Source of the DNA: Peptococcaceae bacterium
Lineage (GTDB): Bacteria > Bacillota > Peptococcia > DRI-13 > UBA5745
Assembly: GCA_031264885.1 (NCBI GenBank)
Contig: JAISDM010000112.1
Span: forward strand, 1 to 8,347
Length of the DNA: 8,347 nucleotides
Direction of reading: 5' to 3'
Shown here: positions 1-5,122 of the stretch, piece by piece
Numbering within the stretch: position 1 is the first letter of the stretch
Layout of the letters: each line of letters starts with the position of its first letter
Position numbers and translations under genes: made by a program
The notes under the pieces: generated by a model
What the model was told of the DNA's origin: nothing
Database searches by the model: none
What the model saw: the letters and a program-made list of their open reading frames with translations, nothing else

Positions 1-119
1 CGCCGTCAGGCAAGGCGGAGGAAGGAGGCATACCCGGGGCGGTATGGCGACTGACGACAACGCAGCCTGGCGGCGAAAGGGCAAGTGAAAACATCAGGTT
101 ATTGTTTAACAAGTCCTAA
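1..119 (+). ncRNA. Candidate structured RNA or intergenic repeat, cut by left edge
   Basis: This segment folds well. Bases 1-11 pair with 65-75 over 11 positions with one G-U pair. Inside that stem, CATACC at 29-34 pairs with GGTATG at 41-46 around a six-base loop. Purine-rich 12-28 and 47-64 form a large internal loop. A tail at 96-117 can pair AGG with CCT and TTG with CAA. Stem, internal loop and hairpin in this order are typical of a structured RNA. One frame (codons from base 3 to a TAA at 117-119) is open, but it shows no recognisable protein family. From memory the sequence resembles conserved intergenic elements of clostridia, and the raiA RNA family is the first one I would test. That identification is a guess, and the strand is inferred only from the order of the parts. 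Confidence 0.4.
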
Positions 120-311
120 TCGTTTCATTCCCGGTAAAATATGAAATCTCGTCACTCATTGTCAGCCCCCGCTATTTTCTCTCTTGTTCTATTGCGTTAA
201 GCGAGTTAAATTATATCACCCCGGCGCCGCGTATTCAACTGCTCCGCCGCGGGCACTTCCATTCGTAGTTTGAAAAACAATATTTTTTTATCGTTTTTTA
301 ATAATTTTATA
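120..311. other. Intergenic spacer, no gene seen
   Basis: An AT-rich stretch between the left-edge element and the DUF2975 promoter. It has no credible reading frame. TTTCAT at 123-128 can pair with ATGAAA at 141-146 across a 12-base loop, which is too weak to call a terminator. Bases 226-238 (GCCGCGTATTCAA) recur exactly at 846-858 ahead of the regulator gene. Confidence 0.5.
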
Positions 312-340
312 TTGCATCCTGATAAATTTTGTGCTATGCT
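312..340 (+). promoter_or_regulatory. Promoter of the DUF2975 gene (extended -10)
   Basis: TTGCAT at 312-317 is followed by a 17-base spacer and TATGCT at 335-340. A TG at 332-333, one base ahead of the -10, gives an extended -10 element. Transcription would start near 347, leaving a leader of about 25 bases before the ATG at 372. This fits a SigA-type promoter and would serve at least the first gene of the plus-strand cluster. Confidence 0.55.
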
Positions 341-371
341 CTACAAAAAGAAAGAAGGGTAGGCTGCTTCC

Positions 372-818
372 ATGTGGACAAAATCCCATTCACTGACATT
401 ATCAAGATTCATGACCTCTTTATTCCTGCTGCTTGTGACCGCGGGCGCGCTGGGAATGCCGCTGATCCTGAACTGGTACATCGGTTACGCGGGCAAGAAC
501 AGCGATATCTATCTCCGCCTGCTGTATACCCTCCGGATCAGCGCCATACCGGCCTTCATCGCCTTGATTTGTCTTGGCAGGCTGCTGAAGAACATCGACG
601 GCGGCCAGATATTTGTCAGCCGCAACGTAAGACTGCTCCGAATCCTTTCCTGGTGCTGTTTTACCGCCGCCGGCATATTTCTCGTCATGACTTTTAATTA
701 CGTCACCGGTTTGTTCGTCGTCATTTCGGCCGCCTTCATGGGTCTGATCCTCCGGGTGGTCAAAAACGTCATCGCGCAAGCCATCGAACTCAAACAGGAA
801 AACGATTTGACCGTATAG
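372..818 (+). CDS. DUF2975 family membrane protein (YoaS-like)
   Basis: A 148-residue integral membrane protein with four predicted helices at about residues 12-36, 54-72, 90-108 and 110-128. Between helices 2 and 3 lies the loop NIDGGQIFVSRN followed by VRLLR, and the protein ends in ELKQENDLTV. Both the loop and the ending are typical of DUF2975 proteins, whose usual length is close to this one. The family is often paired with a small Cro/CI regulator, as in the yoaS-yozG pair of Bacillus subtilis, and such a regulator is the next gene here. The biochemical role is unknown; regulation or sensing at the membrane is a guess from the pairing. The ATG at 372 is preceded by an AAGGGTAGG-like ribosome site at 355-363. 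Family assignment is firm and function is open. Confidence 0.85.
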   Translation: MWTKSHSLTLSRFMTSLFLLLVTAGALGMPLILNWYIGYAGKNSDIYLRLLYTLRISAIPAFIALICLGRLLKNIDGGQIFVSRNVRLLRILSWCCFTAAGIFLVMTFNYVTGLFVVISAAFMGLILRVVKNVIAQAIELKQENDLTV

Positions 819-832
819 CGGACGCGCGCCTC

Positions 833-894
833 GGCGGGAACGGAAGCCGCGTATTCAATACGCCGCCGGCCGGCTGCGGCGGCGATCTCCCGCC
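833..894 (+). promoter_or_regulatory. Nested inverted repeats between DUF2975 and regulator genes
   Basis: GGCGGGA at 833-839 pairs perfectly with TCCCGCC at 888-894. Inside it, CGCCGCC at 861-867 pairs perfectly with GGCGGCG at 878-884. A competing hairpin, GCGTAT at 849-854 with ATACGC at 858-863, overlaps the left arm of the inner stem, so the two cannot form together. No run of T follows, so a simple intrinsic terminator is unlikely. The structure begins 14 bases after the DUF2975 stop and ends 36 bases before the regulator start. It could be an attenuator, an mRNA processing or stability element, or an operator. Confidence 0.4.
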
Positions 895-930
895 AAATGT
901 AGCTGAATGATTAGGAACGGAAGTGAGCGT

Positions 931-1182
931 ATGCCGATTATTGTCAATGTGGATGTGATGCTGGCCAAACGGAAGATGTCCTCAGGCGAGCTGGCGGCCC
1001 GGATCGGAATCACGCCGGCAAACCTGTCTATTTTAAAGACCAATAAAGCCAAAGCCATGCGTTTTTCTACTTTGGAAGAAATTTGCAGGGCGCTGAACTG
1101 TCAGCCTGGAGACATCTTGGAATTTCAGGAAGACGGCGCCGGGAAGGAGAATGAGTTACATGAACATGAACGGAATCAATGA
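931..1182 (+). CDS. Cro/CI-type (XRE) transcriptional regulator, YozG-like
   Basis: An 83-residue DNA-binding protein made almost entirely of one helix-turn-helix domain. Hallmarks of the YozG/HTH_26 group are visible: MLAKRKMSSGELAARIGI at residues 10-27, the recognition region ANLSILKTNKAKAMRFSTLE at 30-49, and the close ICRALNCQPGDILEF at 51-65. The family normally ends soon after this point. Here about 15 acidic, polar residues follow because the frame runs into the next gene. The ATG at 931 is chosen over the in-frame ATG at 907 because GGAAGTGA at 919-926 sits at correct spacing, and family members start just before the I-I-V-N-V segment. It follows the DUF2975 gene, its usual partner, and its last 23 bases overlap the DUF4173-type gene (32 if that gene starts at 1151). 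It probably controls this cluster. Confidence 0.85.
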   Translation: MPIIVNVDVMLAKRKMSSGELAARIGITPANLSILKTNKAKAMRFSTLEEICRALNCQPGDILEFQEDGAGKENELHEHERNQ

Positions 1183-3064
1183 ACACGCGGTCAATACCGT
1201 AAGCGCCGACGACGCGCCCGAATCCGGCGGCTGCGCTGGCGGCGCGGTCAACACGGTCGAATCCGGCAACGCCGCGATCAGCGTGGCCGAATCCGACGCA
1301 GTTGCCGTGATCAGCACAATCAAACCCGCTGACGGCGCCGGCGTTACGGTCAACATGACCGAACCCACTGACGGCACAGTCGCCACAGTCAGCGTAATCG
1401 AATCCAGCGGCGGCGGCACAAGCGGCGCGGTCAGCGTGGTCGAATCCGGCGCCGCGATTGAACCCGCCGTCTACGTTTCCGGCGGAACGAAGGAAAAACC
1501 GGCTCGTCTGAGGCTTGATCCCGCCGCTGAACTCGCCGGCGAACCCGCCGGCATATCTCTGGATTGGCGGTTCACGGCTTTTTTGCCGGTAATGGGCTTT
1601 TTATTCATCAAATGGGTGGCAAAGGGCGGCGGCCATGGAATCAGCGTAACGGTGTTCACGCTGATGTTCGCGGCCACGGCGCTGCTGTGGTTCAAGGCGC
1701 GGGATATCCGGCCCTCCAAAGGCGTCTATCTCTACTTGGGCTGGATCCTCCTGGCCGCCCTCAGCTTCACGCTCTATCGGAATCCGATGCTTGAAACGGT
1801 TCTGCTGCTATTGATCATTGCCGCGGTTCCGTATTTCTTTGCCGCCGCCTGTGAAGTCAGGACGGAAAACCGGCTCGGCGGCTTCCTGATTCTGGACGCC
1901 TGGGACGCGCTGTTGTCCATCCCCCTCGGCGGCTCCGCCGCTTGTTTGTCCGCGTTCAGCGCCGGACTCAAACGCGGGCGGCTGAGCAAGGGCGTTCTTT
2001 TTACACTGCTGGGCGTTTTACTGACACTGCCGGTGACCATGGGCGTGGCTATTTTGCTGCGGCAAGCGGACGCCGCTTTTGACGCCCTCTGGCTGCGCCT
2101 GAATCAGCGATTCACGCTCACGCTGACGGACAACATCACCCAGGCGCTGCTGTCTCTCCCGGCGACCCTCTACTTATTCGGCCTGTTTTACGGAACGAAC
2201 GCGCGCAAAGGCTCCCCCAGCCGCACGCCGGAGCAGGCGGCCGCTCTGGCGAACCGCTGCCGGCTGCTGCCCGGCGCCTTTGCCGCCGGCGGCATAACGC
2301 CCCTGCTGTGCATGTACGCATTGTTTTTTCTCTCCCAAACAGCCTACTTTCTCGACGCCTTCAAAGGGCTCCTTCCGGTGGGCATGACCTACGCGGAATA
2401 TGCCAGGCGGGGATTCTTTGAGTTGTGTACCGTCAGCGGAATCAACCTGGTTTTGATCGTAACGCTGGCGCTCTTTGCCCGGCGCGGCGCCGGAATCATG
2501 AGAAAAATTTACACCCTGACGCTGTCCCTTTTTTCTATAGCGCTGATTGTGATCTCACTGCGAAAAATGCTGCTGTACATCGGCTATTACGGCCTGACCC
2601 CCAAACGCCTGGCGACTTCCTGGTTCATGGTATTTCTGCTCCTTGTGTTTCTGCTGAACATTCTGTGGGTCTTCCGCCCCTCCTTCAACCTGGTTCGATG
2701 GTCGGCGGCGGCGGGCGCGGTCATGCTCCTGATGTTCTGTTACGCGGACATCAGCGCGCTGATCCCGAATTACAATGTGGACGCCTACCGGGACGGCCGC
2801 CTGGCGCAGCTGGATCTGGACATACTGCGCGATCTGGGAGACGGCGCGACGCCCCGCCTGCTGGAGGTCATGCTGGATGAAGAAATGGACGGCGGCCTCC
2901 GGGAGAGCGCGCGGATGATCCTGTGGGAACGGGCGAGTCAGGTAAGGCGGCAGGATATGGACGCGGCGATGGATTGGCGGGGCTGGACATTGGCCGGCAG
3001 CCGCTCCGGCCGTCTGCTCCGCGAACATTCAACCCAGATCCTCGCGGGCCCGCCCGCCCTTTAG
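1160..3064 (+). CDS. DUF4173/DUF4153-type polytopic membrane protein with repetitive N-terminus
   Basis: An integral membrane protein of 634 residues from the ATG at 1160, or 637 from the ATG at 1151. AAGGAG at 1144-1149 is 10 bases from 1160 but only one base from 1151, so 1160 is preferred. In 637-residue numbering, residues 12-110 are a low-complexity Ala/Val/Ser/Gly-rich stretch with degenerate repeats of the form AVxxVESG. Then come about ten hydrophobic segments between 143 and 535. Family signatures are visible: TYAEYARRGFFEL at 413-425, YYGLTPKR at 479-486, and near the end IPNYNVDAYRDGRLAQLDLD at 538-557, which resembles the usual NPxAxIARYNI region. The soluble C-terminus (about 540-637) follows. 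No enzymatic role is known. Its start lies inside the regulator gene, so the two are translationally linked. The N-terminal repeats are not normal for the family. Confidence 0.8.
   Translation: MNMNGINEHAVNTVSADDAPESGGCAGGAVNTVESGNAAISVAESDAVAVISTIKPADGAGVTVNMTEPTDGTVATVSVIESSGGGTSGAVSVVESGAAIEPAVYVSGGTKEKPARLRLDPAAELAGEPAGISLDWRFTAFLPVMGFLFIKWVAKGGGHGISVTVFTLMFAATALLWFKARDIRPSKGVYLYLGWILLAALSFTLYRNPMLETVLLLLIIAAVPYFFAAACEVRTENRLGGFLILDAWDALLSIPLGGSAACLSAFSAGLKRGRLSKGVLFTLLGVLLTLPVTMGVAILLRQADAAFDALWLRLNQRFTLTLTDNITQALLSLPATLYLFGLFYGTNARKGSPSRTPEQAAALANRCRLLPGAFAAGGITPLLCMYALFFLSQTAYFLDAFKGLLPVGMTYAEYARRGFFELCTVSGINLVLIVTLALFARRGAGIMRKIYTLTLSLFSIALIVISLRKMLLYIGYYGLTPKRLATSWFMVFLLLVFLLNILWVFRPSFNLVRWSAAAGAVMLLMFCYADISALIPNYNVDAYRDGRLAQLDLDILRDLGDGATPRLLEVMLDEEMDGGLRESARMILWERASQVRRQDMDAAMDWRGWTLAGSRSGRLLREHSTQILAGPPAL
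1241..1450 (+). repeat. Degenerate short tandem repeats inside the DUF4173-type gene
   Basis: The 27 bases at 1241-1267 and at 1424-1450 match at 24 positions; both carry GGCGCGGTCA and GGTCGAATCCGGC. The unit also appears at 1278-1296 as ATCAGCGTGGCCGAATCCG, one base away at two positions from 1430-1448. More diverged copies lie between. In protein the copies read AVNTVESGN, AISVAESDA, TVSVIESS and AVSVVESG. All copies stay in frame, so the array has grown or shrunk in steps of whole codons. Confidence 0.6.
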
Positions 3065-3100
3065 AACGTGATCGTAATTGCATCCAATTGTTTATCAATA

Positions 3101-3137
3101 CGCTCGTGCCCGGATAGCAATACGGGTCGGGCGAGCG
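3101..3137. terminator. Hairpin between convergent genes, possible two-way terminator
   Basis: CGCTCG, a two-base bulge (TG) and CCCG at 3101-3112 pair with CGGGCGAGCG at 3128-3137, giving ten base pairs. It lies 36 bases after the DUF4173-type stop and 20 bases beyond the end of the antitoxin gene on the other strand. The position between two converging genes suggests termination in both directions. Neither side has a clean T run, so the call is based mainly on stem strength and position. Confidence 0.45.
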
Positions 3138-3157
3138 ATAGTTATAATTGTATTGAC

Positions 3158-3349
3158 TCACTTCATCACCTTCACCGTATATTGCGCCACAAGCTGCTTG
3201 ATTTTTTCATCAGCGCTGACCTCGCCGGACAGACAATCGCGCACATCGGCGGTGTCGCGTTCCGTCAGCGGCATATCCTCCATAGCCATCGTCGCCTTTA
3301 TATAGCGCAGATCCTTTTCTCTCTGCTGGGTCAGTTTAACTGTTTTCAT
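3158..3349 (-). CDS. VbhA-type Fic antitoxin, no toxin partner present
   Basis: A 63-residue protein matching the VbhA class of antitoxins, which block Fic-domain AMP-transferases by pushing a glutamate into the ATP site. The inhibitory helix motif (S/T)xxxE(G/N) is seen as TMAMED at residues 20-25, with Glu24 kept and Asp where Gly or Asn is usual. The later GEVSADEKIKQLVAQ (49-63 region of the family alignment) parallels the GE...IKDLMERI end of Bartonella VbhA. The ATG at 3349 is chosen because GAGAGGGGTGAG at 3354-3365 precedes it by four bases; an upstream TTG at 3370 would lack a site. Fic toxins normally sit directly downstream, but only an intergenic hairpin and a convergent membrane-protein gene are found there. 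It is therefore an orphan here, acting either on a distant Fic protein or as a remnant. It probably shares a transcript with the solute-binding gene. Confidence 0.65.
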   Translation of the reverse strand: MKTVKLTQQREKDLRYIKATMAMEDMPLTERDTADVRDCLSGEVSADEKIKQLVAQYTVKVMK

Positions 3350-3366
3350 TTTGCTCACCCCTCTCA

Positions 3367-3477
3367 TCAACTTTTCTTCCGCCGGTATCGCTCTCGTATC
3401 TTTTTCTTATCGCCGCTATTGTCTTCGGGTTTGATTTTGCACGCCTTTCTACCGCGTGTTGCCTTGCAGCCTGACAT
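3367..3477 (-). CDS. Possible 36-residue highly basic small protein
   Basis: A short frame from the ATG at 3477 to a TGA at 3367-3369. It overlaps the last 29 bases of the solute-binding gene in another frame and ends 17 bases before the antitoxin ATG. Fifteen of 36 residues are Lys or Arg; the second half contains KIKPEDNSGDKKK and ends RERYRRKKS. Only a weak AGG lies just before the ATG. The spacing, overlapping one gene and stopping at the next gene's ribosome site, is what translational coupling would look like. It could equally be a chance frame or the tail of a lost gene that once stood before the antitoxin. No family is recognised. Confidence 0.25.
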   Translation of the reverse strand: MSGCKATRGRKACKIKPEDNSGDKKKIRERYRRKKS

Positions 3478-4891
3478 AACCTGTTTCTTCAACAAGGCTC
3501 TGCCCCTGTTCGGATAGAATCCAGTCAACTAGCTTCCGCGTGTTCCCGGCGACCTCCCTTTCCTTGTCGGTCTCATATTTCCGGTTTGTTACGGTGACGG
3601 CGTAGAAGTTATCGGCAAAGGGATACGTCCCCTCCGCGATGGCCTGAACGGTGGGCGCCGCGCCGTCAATGGCAAGCAGTTTCACTTTTTTCATATCCTC
3701 GTCATTCAGCATATGATTGATATAGTAACGGAACGAATAACCGATGGCGTTTTTGTAATTCTTGTAATCGGCGACGGCGGTATAAAGCCCCATCATCATA
3801 CCGTAGACTTGATCTTTCCTTGCTTCGATGATCGGCGCGCCGCCCATGATCTTCCTCAAAGCAATTTGACTTCCCGAATCTTCGGGACGCTGATAGGCTT
3901 CGATGGCGCCCTTGACGCCGCCTTGCCCTATATCGCCCCAATCGGTTATCGCGCCGGAATAAACAGCGCGAACCTCGTCTTGCGTCAGTCCGTCGATTGG
4001 GTTCTTGCTGTTCACAAGGAATACGAAAGCCTCATGTCCAATCGGCGTGAGTTTCAGCTCCAAGCCCATATTCTCAGCCATTTGGCGCTGCTTATCGGAA
4101 ACATCCATAAGAAAAGCGATATCGGCATGGCCGTGTACCAGGTTTTCGAACGCGCCTTGTGTACGGCTGCAAACGACAGGAGAAAATGCGGCGAGGTTAT
4201 CCTTAATCGCTTCAATCTCCATATCATCTTCCGGCACAATGCCGTACTTTTGAATATATTCTTCATAGGTCAAGCCGTAATCGCTTAAATCCCCATAACT
4301 CTCATAAACGCCCGCAGGGTATGCGCCGCGGACAAACGCTGCGTAGAGCGGATATAACGCTGTCGCGCCGTCAAGCCGCGGCAAATTCTCTGTTAAAGTC
4401 AGCGCCGACGGCTCATTGAGGCTTGCGGCGAGTGTACCGCTCTCAAATGGCTGGTACGTCCAAAGACGGATCTCTTCATCGCCTTCAGGCACTTCCAGGA
4501 AACTGTTTTTGTAACTCTGCGCTCCTGCCACCGACCCTGTGATGACGACGAGCGCCGCCGCGAGCGAGACAGCAGCGACGCGGCGCGGCTTGACGGCAAA
4601 CGGTTTCCAAACAAGAAGAAGGAAAAGAATAAACAGACCGATGCATACCACATAAGCCAGCCACAGAGACGAAACGCCGAACAGCCTGTTCATCAGCGCC
4701 GAACCCGTCATCAGTTCCGTATAAAGCCAGAGTATAAAAAGCGCCTCGGCACAAAGTATGCTGCCGCCTATTTTGGCAAGTAAATACCCCGCGCCTCTCC
4801 GGTTTGCCGCAATTCCCGCTACTACGGCGGCAAGCGGCAGAGCGACCAATAAAACGAGGAATAGTATTCCTGTCAGCACACCAGCATACAT
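3449..4891 (-). CDS. Membrane-anchored PstS-like solute-binding protein
   Basis: A 480-residue protein. Four hydrophobic segments at about residues 3-28, 38-58, 74-96 and 104-124 are followed by an exported-type PBP2 (phosphate-binding-like) domain from about 140 to the end. Signatures of the PstS family are present: LDGATALYPLYAAF at 173-186, YSGAITDWGDIG at 311-322, RPEDSGSQ at 335-342 and NAIGYSFRYY at 381-390. PstS proteins usually have SGT where this has SGS. Ordinary PstS is a lipoprotein with one signal peptide and is encoded with pstC, pstA and pstB; here there are four membrane segments and no transporter genes on either side. Binding of phosphate or another small anion at the outer face is inferred, and the absence of a permease favours sensing or scavenging. 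AAGGAG at 4901-4906 is nine bases from the ATG at 4891. Confidence 0.75.
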   Translation of the reverse strand: MYAGVLTGILFLVLLVALPLAAVVAGIAANRRGAGYLLAKIGGSILCAEALFILWLYTELMTGSALMNRLFGVSSLWLAYVVCIGLFILFLLLVWKPFAVKPRRVAAVSLAAALVVITGSVAGAQSYKNSFLEVPEGDEEIRLWTYQPFESGTLAASLNEPSALTLTENLPRLDGATALYPLYAAFVRGAYPAGVYESYGDLSDYGLTYEEYIQKYGIVPEDDMEIEAIKDNLAAFSPVVCSRTQGAFENLVHGHADIAFLMDVSDKQRQMAENMGLELKLTPIGHEAFVFLVNSKNPIDGLTQDEVRAVYSGAITDWGDIGQGGVKGAIEAYQRPEDSGSQIALRKIMGGAPIIEARKDQVYGMMMGLYTAVADYKNYKNAIGYSFRYYINHMLNDEDMKKVKLLAIDGAAPTVQAIAEGTYPFADNFYAVTVTNRKYETDKEREVAGNTRKLVDWILSEQGQSLVEETGYVRLQGNTR

Positions 4892-4910
4892 AACTTTGCT
4901 CTCCTTGCCG

Positions 4911-4929
4911 TCATCCTTGTACAGGATGA
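4911..4929. promoter_or_regulatory. Inverted repeat in the leader of the solute-binding gene
   Basis: TCATCCT at 4911-4917 and AGGATGA at 4923-4929 form a perfect 7-bp inverted repeat around TGTAC. On the minus strand it lies between the predicted promoter and the ribosome site at 4901-4906, so it would be transcribed. It could be a repressor operator or an RNA hairpin that limits access to the ribosome site. Confidence 0.45.
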
Positions 4930-4951
4930 TCTATTGATTGAGTATTTTCTT

Positions 4952-4980
4952 ATTCTATATTGAAAAACAAGCTGAATCAA
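4952..4980 (-). promoter_or_regulatory. Promoter of the solute-binding / antitoxin block
   Basis: Read on the minus strand: TTGATT (4975-4980), a 17-base spacer, then TAGAAT (4952-4957), which match the consensus at four and five of six positions. Transcription would begin near 4945, giving a leader of about 54 bases that contains the inverted repeat at 4911-4929. No other minus-strand promoter is clear before the antitoxin, which suggests one transcript for the block. Confidence 0.5.
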
Positions 4981-5036
4981 CAAGCAAATTAAATTTTCCA
5001 TTCTGCCGCCCGTCTTTGACAGCCGCGGACAAGCCG

Positions 5037-5065
5037 TTGCGCGTCCCCGCGCCGTATGTTATACT
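5037..5065 (+). promoter_or_regulatory. Promoter of purL (extended -10)
   Basis: TTGCGC at 5037-5042, a 17-base spacer and TATACT at 5060-5065, with TG at 5057-5058 making an extended -10. Start of transcription would be near 5072, with a leader of about 50 bases before the ATG at 5123. That leader is too short for a purine riboswitch, and none is visible. A TTGACA at 5016-5021 is 38 bases from the -10 and cannot be its -35. Confidence 0.55.
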
Positions 5066-5122
5066 CGTGTACGGGAACATATATCACGATCGCGCGAGGA
5101 TTTTCGGCGGGAGGACGTTTCA

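Noticed and set aside
1..119. C-terminal end of a protein gene entering from the left
   Set aside because: A frame is open to a TAA at 117-119, but the residues match no family I know and the stem pairing explains the sequence better. It is not fully excluded.
2555..3028. Minus-strand open frame of 157 codons opposite the DUF4173-type gene
   Set aside because: The plus-strand frame has family signatures throughout. The antisense product is His/Gln/Arg-rich with no recognisable domain.
5016..5021. Perfect TTGACA upstream of purL as a -35 box
   Set aside because: The nearest good -10 is 38 bases away, far beyond the usual 16-18; the TTGCGC at 5037 has the right spacing.
5072..5122. Purine riboswitch in the purL leader
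   Set aside because: The leader is only about 50 bases and lacks the three-stem arrangement of a purine aptamer.
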